The notes beneath the pieces were generated by a model, which did not search any database, was not told where the DNA came from, and saw only the letters and a list, made by a program, of their open reading frames with translations. Shown piece after piece: positions 53,247 through 61,713 of a stretch of 64,000 nt of DNA. The first letter of the stretch is position 1, and each line of letters starts with the position of its first letter. Source of the stretch: Clostridia bacterium (GTDB taxonomy: Bacteria; Bacillota; Clostridia; Christensenellales; Aristaeellaceae); the NCBI GenBank assembly GCA_017526525.1, contig JAFXRG010000002.1, positions 109,103-173,102 on the forward strand, read 5' to 3'. The translations under genes were made by a program, and so were the position numbers.

Positions 53247-53467
53247 CGCAAAAAAATGATCCGCGCAGCGTGTACGCGGATATTATTGACCTGCCGCACT
53301 GGGATCCGGCGGAGCATCCCCGGATGGGGGCGGCGGAACGGGCGGCCCAGTTCGCGCCATACGCCGCGCTGGTGGGATTCGGGGACATGGTCCGGGAAGA
53401 AACGAACCGGTGGCTCCTGCAGGAAACGGATGATGACGAAGAAGACGATCAGTACAGGTCGGAGTAG
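53243..53467 (+). CDS. YolD-like protein
   Basis: A 74-residue protein whose pattern YADIIDLPHWDPAEHPRMG, then ERAAQFAPYAALVGFGD, is that of the Clostridia YolD-like family, commonly paired with Y-family polymerases. The start is TTG at 53243, overlapping the polymerase stop; GAAGGAGA lies ten bases upstream, and no in-frame ATG is available. The last 19 bases overlap the convergent gene on the other strand. Confidence 0.8.
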   Translation: MTQKNDPRSVYADIIDLPHWDPAEHPRMGAAERAAQFAPYAALVGFGDMVREETNRWLLQETDDDEEDDQYRSE

Positions 53468-54504
53468 AACTGGATGTCGGCGATATAGAGCAGGTATTTG
53501 CCCGCCCGGGTGTTGTTGATGTCAAAATTGAAGCCATCCAGGAAGAACTCGATGCGGCGGACGTTTTCATAGGCCTGGGACAGGCGGAAAACCTGGTATT
53601 CGGGATTGTACTGGTCCGGAATATTCAGCTCCTCGGTCTGCACGTTGCCATAGATATCCACAATCCGCAGCTTGAAAGCGGTGGCCCGGGAATAATAGAA
53701 ATATTCGTCGGCGCTTTTCAGGTTGCCGTTCCGGATGCCGATGGCCCGGATGGTGTCTCCCCGGAAAATGGCCGTCAGCTCCGGAATGCTGTCCGTTCTT
53801 TCGCCGCTGTAAATCAGCCATTCGAAGGTGGTTCCCCGGTTGTCGTCGCAGATGTTGGGCAGCCGTTCATAGCGCTTCAGGTTGTATTCGCTGACCTTGT
53901 TGTCCGGCCGGAACTCCGTGTCCCATGCATAGGGAAGCACAACGCCTTCCGCGACCGGATGGGATCTGGGATTCGGCCGGTAGATATACGGATCGTCCTC
54001 GGGAATCACCGGGTCTTCAGGGGGCAGCTGCGCGGCGGGCGCGGAGCCCTGCCCCGGGGCGGTGCCGCCGATGGTGAAGCGGACTTCCGCCCTTTCGGTG
54101 TAAGGTCCGCCGTGCTCGGCCGGCACATAATCCTCCAGCCGGATGATGTAGGTGCCCGGACGGCAGCCCAGCGGCAGCCGGAAGCTGAGGTCCGCCCGGA
54201 AAACAAACTGGTAGTCCGCCGTGACGGTGCCGGTGGCGTAAGCCCGCATCGCGTAGGACGTGATCCTTGTGTCCCCGTACAGCAGCGAGGCCTCAAAGGG
54301 GAGGTAATATTCCCCCGTGGAGGTGTCCGTGTAGAGATCCCCGGCCTGGGCCGTGGTGAAGGAGGTCTCGATCACATATTCTCCGGAGGAGATGACGGAA
54401 GGAGCGCTCCAGGTTCCGTTCCGGAGCACAATCTTCTCAGCGGATGCGCCGACGGAAACCAGGCAGAGAATGAGTACCAGCAGAAGAGCAGCCGTTTTTT
54501 TCAT
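53449..54504 (-). CDS. Secreted protein with NADase-type glycan-binding (discoidin-like) domain
   Basis: A 351-residue exported protein with a signal peptide (MKKTAALLLVLILCLVSVGASA-EK). The first half (about 25-150) is a beta-rich region of unknown family with VIETSFTTAQAGDLYTDTSTG. A Pro-rich linker follows. The C-terminal half (about 205-351) looks like the discoidin-like NADase-type glycan-binding domain, with a DDNRGTTFEWLIYSG motif. GGAGGAAAA lies before ATG 54504. It probably acts at the cell surface. Its 3' end overlaps the YolD-like gene by 19 bases. Confidence 0.75.
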   Translation of the reverse strand: MKKTAALLLVLILCLVSVGASAEKIVLRNGTWSAPSVISSGEYVIETSFTTAQAGDLYTDTSTGEYYLPFEASLLYGDTRITSYAMRAYATGTVTADYQFVFRADLSFRLPLGCRPGTYIIRLEDYVPAEHGGPYTERAEVRFTIGGTAPGQGSAPAAQLPPEDPVIPEDDPYIYRPNPRSHPVAEGVVLPYAWDTEFRPDNKVSEYNLKRYERLPNICDDNRGTTFEWLIYSGERTDSIPELTAIFRGDTIRAIGIRNGNLKSADEYFYYSRATAFKLRIVDIYGNVQTEELNIPDQYNPEYQVFRLSQAYENVRRIEFFLDGFNFDINNTRAGKYLLYIADIQFYSDLY

Positions 54505-54530
54505 GGATATTTTCCTCCTTAATCAGTCTG

Positions 54531-54546
54531 AAAGCCCCGGGGCTTT
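54531..54546. terminator. Short palindrome between two minus-strand genes
   Basis: AAAGCCCC/GGGGCTTT followed by further T residues on the plus strand. It would stop plus-strand (antisense) transcription better than the minus-strand Nudix transcript, which has only a three-T tail. Confidence 0.5.
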
Positions 54547-54552
54547 TTTTCT

Positions 54553-55206
54553 TTATTCCGGAAACAGGGAAAGGAAAATGCTGAGCACCATCCAGGCGGC
54601 GAGGGAATAGAAGTTCCCGTGCTCGTCCCGGCCGGTGCGGAAGATTTCCAGGGCCCGCTTCCGGTCCAGCAGCTCAAAGCCGTCAAAAAGCTCCGAGCCT
54701 ACCGCGCCGCCATGGTCCAGGGCATCCGTGCTGTCCAGCGTAATTTCCGCGCACAGGAAAGCGTTGCTTTCGTCCGTCATGCCGGGGGTGGAAAAGGCGC
54801 AGGGGTTCAGCACGTAAACCTTGTCGGTTTCCCGGACCGTGAGGCCGCATTCCTCCTTGATTTCCCGGATGGCGGCGCTGACGAGGGGCTCCGCCTCCGA
54901 GCGGTCCTCCGGGTCCAGCAGCCCGGCCACCGGACTCAGCAGGAACTGGCCCACCGGATAGCGGTATTCGTAGGACATCAGCAGCCGGGTTTGGTTTTCC
55001 GGCAGGTGCAGCACCACCGCCACCGTGACGGCGTCCGGCAGCATACTGCGGAACGCCTCGCCGGTTTTGCGCGCCACCAGGTCGTCCTTCCCGTTGCGGG
55101 AAGCCGCAAAGTAGTGTTTTCCTTCCGCGTACTGCAGGTCGTAACATTTCAGGAACGGGGTTTCGTAAAGGGTTTCAATCTGGTCCCGGTTCGGATTCGG
55201 GTTCAT
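54553..55206 (-). CDS. Nudix hydrolase with an enlarged Nudix box
   Basis: A 217-residue protein of the ADP-ribose pyrophosphatase type. The catalytic REIKEECGL is intact, preceded by a Glu seven residues before. The usual five-residue gap after the Gly is enlarged to ten (GLLDPEDRSEAE). The strand before it is QFLLSPVAG. A C-terminal helical part ends in a hydrophobic stretch (AAWMVLSIFLSLFPE). The substrate is unknown. AGGAGG precedes ATG 55206. Confidence 0.85.
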   Translation of the reverse strand: MNPNPNRDQIETLYETPFLKCYDLQYAEGKHYFAASRNGKDDLVARKTGEAFRSMLPDAVTVAVVLHLPENQTRLLMSYEYRYPVGQFLLSPVAGLLDPEDRSEAEPLVSAAIREIKEECGLTVRETDKVYVLNPCAFSTPGMTDESNAFLCAEITLDSTDALDHGGAVGSELFDGFELLDRKRALEIFRTGRDEHGNFYSLAAWMVLSIFLSLFPE

Positions 55207-55325
55207 GCTGTTTTCCTCCTGTCACAGGACATTCCGGGAATGCCCTCCGGTATATATAACGATGCGAATCTCCTGTTTATTTCTCCGGAAACCGGTGAAA
55301 AACCTGTTTTTCCCGGTTTTTTGGT

Positions 55326-55354
55326 TTGACAGGCATCCCCGGGCTGCGTACTAT
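55326..55354 (+). promoter_or_regulatory. Sigma-A promoter of the small membrane gene
   Basis: A perfect TTGACA (55326-55331), 17 bases and TACTAT (55349-55354). The start near 55361 rules out translation from 55326 and makes ATG 55365 unlikely. Confidence 0.7.
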
Positions 55355-55400
55355 ATTTTCCTGTATGGAAAGAAAAAAAACAGGGGAAGGGGGAACGGCT

Positions 55401-55724
55401 GTGATCATCGGTTTTGTGATCTGGAGCATCATTTTCCTGGTGCTTGCGGGCATCGGGATCCGGACCTGGCTGGCCCGGCAGAGCGTGAACTTTTTTACCG
55501 GAACGAAGCCCCCGGAGGTGTCTGACGTCCGCCGGTACAATCGGTCCGTGGCCATCCTGTGGTTTGTTTATGCGGCCCTGTTCGAACTGCTGGGGCTGCC
55601 GTTCCTTTTCGGGAAGCAGAACGCCCCGGGCTTCCTGGTGCCCGTTGCGGGCGTGCCCGTGATCTCGCTGGCCCTGATGGTTGCGTACCATCGGATTCTC
55701 CGCAAATATGAACGGAAAAAGTGA
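55401..55724 (+). CDS. Small membrane protein, DUF3784-like
   Basis: A 107-residue protein with three membrane helices (about 2-20, 48-66 and 76-96) and a charged loop with VNFFTGTKPPEVSDVRRYNRS. The layout resembles DUF3784, a family of unknown function; the match is by pattern only. GTG 55401 has GAAGGGGG upstream and is preferred over ATG 55365, which is almost at the transcription start. Confidence 0.65.
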   Translation: MIIGFVIWSIIFLVLAGIGIRTWLARQSVNFFTGTKPPEVSDVRRYNRSVAILWFVYAALFELLGLPFLFGKQNAPGFLVPVAGVPVISLALMVAYHRILRKYERKK

Positions 55725-55812
55725 AAAAGTGGAAAAGCAAAAGACGGCCTGTTATACCGGCTATGCGCATCTGCTGATGGGCGAAAAGTACGCCAGCCTG
55801 AAGAAAAAATAA
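55708..55812 (+). CDS. Possible 34-residue small protein
   Basis: A short reading frame overlapping the end of the preceding gene by 17 bases. The product has a basic N-terminus and a middle with CYTGYAHLLMGEKY. No clear Shine-Dalgarno is seen before the ATG; a GTG at 55729 is an alternative. It fills the gap before a terminator. It may be a real small gene or chance. Confidence 0.3.
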   Translation: MNGKSEKVEKQKTACYTGYAHLLMGEKYASLKKK

Positions 55813-55839
55813 ACCCGGTCCGGTACCGGTACCCCCCCG

Positions 55840-55868
55840 GCGGAGTCCTGACAGGCTCCGCTTTTTTT
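55840..55868 (+). terminator. Intrinsic terminator
   Basis: GCGGAG/CTCCGC with CCTGACAGG inside, followed by seven T residues. It separates the small membrane gene from the envelope operon. Confidence 0.85.
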
Positions 55869-56008
55869 ATTTGGAGGAAAGGGAAGCGCGCTGCTTCCGC
55901 CGTTCCGGAAAAAACCTGAAAAAAAATTTCAAAAAATTATTTATGTTAAATATTTTTTTAAGGTTCGGGGATTAAGCTGTCCGCGTACGAAAGGAGGGGA
56001 ACACCCTT

Positions 56009-57205
56009 ATGAAACAGTTAACCCGAATGACCGCGCTGGTTCTCTCAGCGATTCTGGCAATCTTTCTCATCATTCCTTCGGGAATGGCGGCGAGCGCTCC
56101 GCTTTACAGCGCAGACAGCCTTTTTACGGACCGTGACCTGAAGCAGGAGGCGGACCTGTCCGAAGCCGTCCGGTATACGGTGGCCGACGGCCAGGACATC
56201 CGCATCACCTCCGCCGGCGTTTACGTGCTGAGCGGGGAAGCCTCCGGCGTAACGGTGGTTGTGGAAGCGGGAACGGAGGACCGGGTGCAGCTGGTGCTGC
56301 AGGGCCTGACCGTCACCAACCGGAACTTCCCGGTGATCTATGTGAAGTCGGCCGATAAAGTGTTCATCACCACGGCCGCGGACAGCACCCTGTCCGTCAC
56401 GGAGACCTTTGCTTCCGACGGCGACACCCATACGGACGGGGTTATCTTTTCCCGCACGGACCTGACGCTGAACGGCACCGCGGTGCTGAACCTGAGCTCC
56501 GCGGAGAACGGCATCGCCGGCAAGGACGACCTGAAAATCACCGGAGGAACCTATGTGATCCGGGCCGGCTCCAAGGCGGTGGAAGCCAATGATTCCATCC
56601 GCATCGCAGGCGGAACCCTGCAGCTGACGGCCGGCACGGACGGCCTGCACGCGGAAAACAGTGACGATCCGGTGAAGGGATACATTTACATCGGCGGCGG
56701 AAACCTCACCGTTTCCGCGGGGGACGACGCGGTGCACGCCCAGTCCGCGGTGCAGGTCGACGGCGGCACTCTCTCGCTGACCGGCGCGGAGGGCATTGAA
56801 GCCACGTACATTCAGCTCAACGGCGGCACCCTCAGCATCCAGGCCTCCGACGACGGCATCAACGCAGCCCGGAAGTCCTCCGCCTATACGCCCACGGTGG
56901 AAATCAACGACGGCGAGATCACCGTTGCCATGGGCGGCGGCGACACGGACGGCATTGACTCCAACGGCAACATCATTGTCAACGGAGGCACGGTGAACGT
57001 AACGGGAAACAGCTCCTTCGACTATGACGGAACCGCCCAGTTCAACGGCGGCACCATCATCGTCAACGGCCAGCAGGTGAGCAGTATTCCGAACCAGATG
57101 ATGGGCGGAAGAGGCGGCAACTTCGGGGGCGGTTTCGGCGGAAACTACGGGGGCGGGGACCGCGGAGGTTTCGGCGGAGGCCGGCGCGGAAACGGCGGCC
57201 GGTAA
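56009..57205 (+). CDS. Secreted beta-helix carbohydrate-binding protein (Cthe_2159-like)
   Basis: A 398-residue exported protein. A signal peptide (about 1-28, ending GMAASA) leads to a right-handed beta-helix with repeated turns such as LTLNGTAVLNLSSAENGIAGKDDLKITGG and DGLHAENSDDPVKGYIYIGGG. This is the pattern of the Cthe_2159 family, whose studied member binds acidic sugars such as polygalacturonate. The C-terminus (about 365-398) is a Gly/Arg-rich tail. AAAGGAGGGG precedes the ATG. First gene of a six-gene operon with VTC and DUF4956. Confidence 0.85.
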   Translation: MKQLTRMTALVLSAILAIFLIIPSGMAASAPLYSADSLFTDRDLKQEADLSEAVRYTVADGQDIRITSAGVYVLSGEASGVTVVVEAGTEDRVQLVLQGLTVTNRNFPVIYVKSADKVFITTAADSTLSVTETFASDGDTHTDGVIFSRTDLTLNGTAVLNLSSAENGIAGKDDLKITGGTYVIRAGSKAVEANDSIRIAGGTLQLTAGTDGLHAENSDDPVKGYIYIGGGNLTVSAGDDAVHAQSAVQVDGGTLSLTGAEGIEATYIQLNGGTLSIQASDDGINAARKSSAYTPTVEINDGEITVAMGGGDTDGIDSNGNIIVNGGTVNVTGNSSFDYDGTAQFNGGTIIVNGQQVSSIPNQMMGGRGGNFGGGFGGNYGGGDRGGFGGGRRGNGGR

Positions 57206-57241
57206 GCCCGTAAACGGAATACGGAAAAGGAGATCAAGCGA

Positions 57242-58351
57242 ATGAAAAAGCATGTGATGCTGCGGAACATCCTGATTGACGCAGTCTGCGCCGGCCTGGC
57301 CCTGGTGGTCTTTGCCCTGTTCCACCATGTGCTGCCCCGGCAGCAGCAGGGCCTGGGCATCGTGATCACCAATCCTTACCTGAATGAGTCCGGGAAAACG
57401 GATACGGGCAGCAGCCTGGGGGAAGTGATCGGGCAGATTGCCGATGCCGGCGTCAGCGATACGCCGCTGCTTTCGGCGAAAGGAAACCGGAATAACCGGA
57501 ACGGCGGAGCCGGCGGCAGCGGGAAAGGCGGCAGCGCCCTGACCGGCAGCGGGGAAACCGCCGAAGCGGCAGCGGACGAAACGCCCATCGGAGAGAATTT
57601 CTCCGAACAGTATACGGATACGGTGGTGGTGACGGAGAACAGCTATACCAGCCCGGATATCGCCATCCATGTCAGCGAGGAAACCGTCGGCGCCACCACC
57701 TATTACCTGGCGGATATATACATCCGGGACATTACCTGCTTCCAGTCCGCCCTGGCGCAGGATACCTACGGCAGCGGGTTCCGGGACAGCATTGAGAACA
57801 TGGCGCTGCTGAACAACGCGCTGCTGGCGGTGAACGGAGATTATTACGGCAACACCGGCGAAGGCGTTGTGATCCGCAACGGCGTGATCTACCGGGCCAA
57901 CCGCACGGACTGCGACGTATGCGTGCTGTATTACGACGGAACCATGAAGGTGCTGCCCGGGAACACCTTCTCCGTGGAGGACGCGGTGGCCCAGGGCGCC
58001 TGGCAGGCGTGGACCTTCGGCCCGGCCCTGCTGGATACGGACGGCAGCGTGCTGACCGCCTTTGACAGCACAAGGCGCATTATCTCCGCCAATCCCCGCA
58101 CGGCCATCGGATATTATGAACCCGGCCATTACTGCCTGGTGGTGGCGGATGGAAGGGGAGAATCCGCCGGCATTACGCTGCCGGACCTGAGCCAGCTGTT
58201 TTACAGCCTGGGCTGCAAGGCGGCCTATAACCTGGACGGGGGAAATTCCTCCATCATGGTGTGGGAAAACGAGATCATCAACAACCCCTCCGGCGGCGGC
58301 CGGGAAAGCAGCGACGCGCTGCTGATTGCGGAGGTGAAGAACCATGAATAA
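57242..58351 (+). CDS. Phosphodiester glycosidase (NAGPA) family protein
   Basis: A 369-residue exported or membrane-anchored protein. An N-terminal helix (about 10-32) is followed by a Gly/Ser-rich linker and the NAGPA-type domain (about 130-369): ALLAVNGDYYG, GVVIRNGVIYR, WTFGPALLDTDG, NPRTAIGY and YNLDGGNSSIMVW. Relatives remove GlcNAc from phosphodiester-linked glycans. That would suit editing of a phosphate-containing wall polymer in this operon (inference). The ATG lies 37 bases after the beta-helix gene. Its end overlaps the next start. Confidence 0.88.
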   Translation: MKKHVMLRNILIDAVCAGLALVVFALFHHVLPRQQQGLGIVITNPYLNESGKTDTGSSLGEVIGQIADAGVSDTPLLSAKGNRNNRNGGAGGSGKGGSALTGSGETAEAAADETPIGENFSEQYTDTVVVTENSYTSPDIAIHVSEETVGATTYYLADIYIRDITCFQSALAQDTYGSGFRDSIENMALLNNALLAVNGDYYGNTGEGVVIRNGVIYRANRTDCDVCVLYYDGTMKVLPGNTFSVEDAVAQGAWQAWTFGPALLDTDGSVLTAFDSTRRIISANPRTAIGYYEPGHYCLVVADGRGESAGITLPDLSQLFYSLGCKAAYNLDGGNSSIMVWENEIINNPSGGGRESSDALLIAEVKNHE

Positions 58352-58550
58352 GCTGCGGACGGTATGCAGCCACCTGACGGTGATCCTGGCCCTGATGTTC
58401 CTGGTGTTCCTGGTGCTGGACCAGTTCAATCCCATGATGAACTTTGTGGATAACAACATCTCCCGGTGGCTGCTGGCCGGCCTGTGCCTGAGCAGCGCGG
58501 CCCAGAGCCTCCTGTACTGGAAAGCAGACGGCCGGCCGGAAGACCGCTGA
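58344..58550 (+). CDS. Small two-helix membrane protein
   Basis: A 68-residue protein with two membrane helices (about 8-26 and 42-59), separated by a short loop FNPMMNFVDNNISRW. It overlaps the NAGPA gene by eight bases and precedes the VTC gene by 16, so it is surely part of the operon. The family is not recognised. It may support the membrane complex of VTC and DUF4956. Confidence 0.7.
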   Translation: MNKLRTVCSHLTVILALMFLVFLVLDQFNPMMNFVDNNISRWLLAGLCLSSAAQSLLYWKADGRPEDR

Positions 58551-58566
58551 GAAAGGAAAAACGGAA

Positions 58567-59316
58567 ATGGAAGAGAGCTTTGCCAGGGTGGAGACGAAAT
58601 ACCTGCTGACCGCCGGGCAGGCCGCGGCGCTGGAGGAAGGTCTTTTCAGCCGGGGATTCAGGAAGGCGCAGTTCGGCAGTCCCCGGATCCAGAGCCTGTA
58701 TTATGACACGGCGGACTATGCACTGATCCGGGCTTCCCTGGAGCGCCCGGGATACAAGGAAAAGCTTCGGCTGCGCGCCTACGGGGAACCCGGAAGCGTG
58801 GTGACAGCCTATCCGGAAATCAAGAAAAAGTACCGGGGCGTGGTGTACAAGCGCCGCACGGAAATGCCCCTGGAAGAAGCCATGGCCTGCCTCGCCGCCG
58901 GCGTGTTGCCGGAGGCGGCGGGCCAGGTGGGCCGCGAGCTGGCCTGGATGCTGCAGCGTTACAGCCTGCAGCCGGCGGCCGTGATTGCCTATGACCGGGA
59001 CGCCTGGCTCAGCGACCGGGAACCCGGCGTGCGTGTGACCTTTGACCGGAATTTGCAGTTCCGGGACTGGGAGATGGACCTGAACAGCCGTTCTTCGGGA
59101 ATCCTCCTGATTCCCCCGGAAATGCGGCTGCTGGAAATTAAAACGGGCCGGCACCTGCCCCTGTGGCTTGCCGCCCTGCTGCGGGACGCGGACGTCCGCC
59201 GGACGCATTTTTCCAAATACGGCCTGGCCTACCAGCGGTATATCATGCCGGAAACACAGAAACAAGAAAGGAACGATTCGGAATGTTCAACAGTATCTTT
59301 GTCAATGGGAGCCTGA
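58567..59316 (+). CDS. VTC-domain polyphosphate polymerase
   Basis: A 249-residue member of the VTC/CYTH triphosphate-tunnel superfamily. The conserved charged motifs are visible: ETKYLL at the start, EKLRLRAYG, EIKKKYRGVVYKRR, LEIKTG and SKYGLAYQR. Eukaryotic VTC4 makes polyphosphate from ATP while moving it through a membrane. No membrane helix is present here, so DUF4956 next door is the likely channel. AAAGGAAA precedes the ATG. The last 34 bases overlap DUF4956. Confidence 0.9.
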   Translation: MEESFARVETKYLLTAGQAAALEEGLFSRGFRKAQFGSPRIQSLYYDTADYALIRASLERPGYKEKLRLRAYGEPGSVVTAYPEIKKKYRGVVYKRRTEMPLEEAMACLAAGVLPEAAGQVGRELAWMLQRYSLQPAAVIAYDRDAWLSDREPGVRVTFDRNLQFRDWEMDLNSRSSGILLIPPEMRLLEIKTGRHLPLWLAALLRDADVRRTHFSKYGLAYQRYIMPETQKQERNDSECSTVSLSMGA

Positions 59317-59954
59317 CGGCGGGAAACGTGTTCCTGGTCCTGGGCCTGGCGCTGGCCCTGGGGTTTGCCGGCTCACTGTATTATATCAAAAGGAATGTGA
59401 CGGCCACACGTTCCTTTGCCTATACCCTGGCGATGCTGCCGGTAGTCACGGCCACGGTGATCCTGGCCGTCAACGGAAACCTGGGGGCGGGCATCGCGGT
59501 GGCGGGCTCCTTCAGCCTGATCCGGTTCCGCTCGGCGCAGGGCAGCGGCCAGGAAATCCTGGCGGTATTCCTGGCAGCAGCCACCGGATTGTGCCTGGGC
59601 GCCGGATATGTGGCGATCGCCTGCCTGCTGATGGCGCTGTGCATTCTGTTCCACGCCGTCCTCTCGGCCTTCCGGTTCGGGCAGGCGGCGGAAAACCAGC
59701 GGGAGCTGCGGATCTCCGTTCCGGAAAGCCTGGATTACGAAGGCCTGTTTGACGATCTCCTGAATACGTACTGCACGTCCCATGAGCTGATCCGGGTGCG
59801 CACCGTGGAAATGGGCACTGCCTACCAGCTTGTTTACCGGGGAATCCTGCGGGATGTGAAGGAAGGAAAGCGGTTCATGGACGAAATCCGGATCCGGAAT
59901 GGCAACCTGCCCGTGGCCATTGCCCGGGTGACGGAGGAGCGCGGTGAAATGTAA
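59283..59954 (+). CDS. DUF4956 membrane protein
   Basis: A 223-residue protein with four membrane helices in its first 135 residues and a soluble C-terminal domain (about 140-223: RISVPESLDYEGLFDDLL). The loop NLGAGIAVAGSFSLIRFRSAQGSGQE is typical of DUF4956, which is regularly found next to VTC-domain genes. It probably forms the membrane part of a polyphosphate-making or exporting unit (inference). ATG 59283 is set by AAGAAAGGAA upstream and overlaps the VTC gene. Confidence 0.88.
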   Translation: MFNSIFVNGSLTAGNVFLVLGLALALGFAGSLYYIKRNVTATRSFAYTLAMLPVVTATVILAVNGNLGAGIAVAGSFSLIRFRSAQGSGQEILAVFLAAATGLCLGAGYVAIACLLMALCILFHAVLSAFRFGQAAENQRELRISVPESLDYEGLFDDLLNTYCTSHELIRVRTVEMGTAYQLVYRGILRDVKEGKRFMDEIRIRNGNLPVAIARVTEERGEM

Positions 59955-61425
59955 GCTGCGGCGGTTCCTGTTCGCCTGCCTGGCCTCCTACGGCGTTCTG
60001 GCGGTTTGCTCAAAGAGTTCTTTCCTCTATCCCATGAACGACTGGGTGGACGTGAACTGCTTTTTCACGGTGGGGCGGGGGATCCTGCACGGCCTGGTGC
60101 CGTACAGGGACCTGTATGAACAGAAAGGGCCCCTGATCTATTTCCTGTTCGCCCTGGCAGGGAGGATTTCTGAATCCTCCTTCCTGGGCGTTTACCTGCT
60201 GGAGGGGCTGTGCTTTGCCTTCTTCCTGTACCTGTCCGGCCGGATCGCGGAACTCCTGTCCGGCCGGAAATCCGTGTTCGGCCTGACCGCGGCGGCCCTG
60301 GCGGTGCTGATTCCGCTAACCCCCGCTTTCTCCCACGGTTCCTCCGCGGAGGAGTTTTTCCTTCCCGTGCTTTCCCTGGGGCTGCTGCTGGTCCTGCAGG
60401 CCCTGCATCACAAAAAACCGCTGACCAACCGGCAGGGCTTCGTCCTGGGACTGTGCACAGCCGCGGCACTGTGGACCAAATACACCTTCTGCGGCCTGTT
60501 CGCGGGGCTGGCGCTGGGGGTCCTTCTCTTTTACCTGCTGACCGGGAAAGCCCGGCGCCTGCCGGCGCTGATCGGTTCCTGCCTCCTGGGCTTCCTTTCC
60601 CTGTCGGCGGCGGTGGTCGGATGGTTTGCGCTGAAGGGCGCCCTTCCGGACCTGTGGCAGGCGTATTTCGTCAATAACCTGGCCCGGTATTCCTCCAATA
60701 TTCAGGGCGGGCATTACGCGGCACCCCTGCCGAACCTGCTCAACAACCTTGGCTGGTCCGTTCCCGGCCTGCTGGGACTTCTCTTCCTGGCGGTCCGGAT
60801 GCGGAAAAACCCCTGGGAAGCTTTGGCGGCCTGGGCCGGCGCCGTATGCCTGTTTGTTTTCACCTACTGGAACGGACGCCGCTATCCCTATTACGCGCTG
60901 GTGCTGGCGGTTTTCGCCCCGCTGGGGTTTGCGGCGCTGGCTTCCGCGGCGGCGCGGATTGCGGGAGCTGTAAAGGCACCCCGACCTGTCGTGCTTTCCG
61001 CCGCGGCCCGGGTGCTGGCGGTGCTGCTGCTGGCGGCCGGGATTCCGGCAGGCCTGCACCTCAGCCCGAACGCCTGGCTTATGAAGGTCCGCAGGGAGGA
61101 AATGCCCCAGTATCAGTTTGCGGAAATCATCCGGCAAAGCGGCGACGCAACGCTGCTGAACTACGGTTTCCTGGACGGGGGCTTTTACTTCGCTGCCGGG
61201 GTACTGCCCTCCGAACCTTATTTCTGCAGCCTGAATATTGACCTGGAGGAGATGCGGAAAGCCCAGCAGGAGAGCCTGCGGCAGGGAAAAACGCAGTATG
61301 TCGTCATCCGGGGCAAAAGGCTGAAAAACAGCGGAGCTTACCGGCTGGTCTGCGAGGCGGACCAGGTCTATGAAGGCCGGAACTGGCATTACTGCCTGTA
61401 TGCGCTCGCTTCTCCGTCTTCCTAA
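59944..61425 (+). CDS. Polytopic membrane glycosyltransferase (GT39/GT-C like)
   Basis: A 493-residue membrane protein with about eleven helices. The first loop has WVDVNCFFTVGRGILHGLVPYRDLYEQKGPL, where the acidic DV and YRDLYEQKGP fit GT-C transferases that use polyprenyl-phosphate sugars. An extracellular C-terminal part begins near residue 380. The start is GTG at 59944, overlapping DUF4956 by 11 bases. Last gene of the operon; a terminator follows. It may add sugars to the polymer handled by its neighbours (inference). Confidence 0.8.
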   Translation: MKCKLRRFLFACLASYGVLAVCSKSSFLYPMNDWVDVNCFFTVGRGILHGLVPYRDLYEQKGPLIYFLFALAGRISESSFLGVYLLEGLCFAFFLYLSGRIAELLSGRKSVFGLTAAALAVLIPLTPAFSHGSSAEEFFLPVLSLGLLLVLQALHHKKPLTNRQGFVLGLCTAAALWTKYTFCGLFAGLALGVLLFYLLTGKARRLPALIGSCLLGFLSLSAAVVGWFALKGALPDLWQAYFVNNLARYSSNIQGGHYAAPLPNLLNNLGWSVPGLLGLLFLAVRMRKNPWEALAAWAGAVCLFVFTYWNGRRYPYYALVLAVFAPLGFAALASAAARIAGAVKAPRPVVLSAAARVLAVLLLAAGIPAGLHLSPNAWLMKVRREEMPQYQFAEIIRQSGDATLLNYGFLDGGFYFAAGVLPSEPYFCSLNIDLEEMRKAQQESLRQGKTQYVVIRGKRLKNSGAYRLVCEADQVYEGRNWHYCLYALASPSS

Positions 61426-61471
61426 CGAGACAGGGGACGGTTCGGATACGCTGAAAAAGTAAAACAGGACG

Positions 61472-61512
61472 AAAAAACGGAAGGGCTGCCCGGCGGCAGT
61501 CCTTCCGTTTTT
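61472..61512 (+). terminator. Intrinsic terminator of the envelope operon
   Basis: AACGGAAGGGCTGCC and GGCAGTCCTTCCGTT around a CGGC loop, with A and T runs. From here to 61909 (about 400 bases) there is no clear gene, only the leader features listed below. Confidence 0.88.
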
Positions 61513-61580
61513 GAGGCTGGGGGGAACGAAAAGGGTCGTCCCCAGCGTTCCCTCCTCAATTTGACAATTTGGAACATTCC

Positions 61581-61610
61581 TTGATTAGCGTTGCCAAATT
61601 ATAGTAAAAT
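61581..61610 (+). promoter_or_regulatory. Candidate promoter of the terminal surface gene
   Basis: TTGATT (61581-61586), 18 bases and TAAAAT (61605-61610). A dyad AATTTGG (61566-61572)/CCAAATT (61594-61600) spans it. It would give a leader of nearly 300 bases. Confidence 0.5.
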
Positions 61611-61713
61611 AAAATATCCAATTCCAACTTTATACCGCTTCCCCCCGTTTGTGTCGAAAAAACGACAGAGTCAGGGAAAAAGACAGAAAAGGTTAGAAAG
61701 GAGCTTGACAGCC

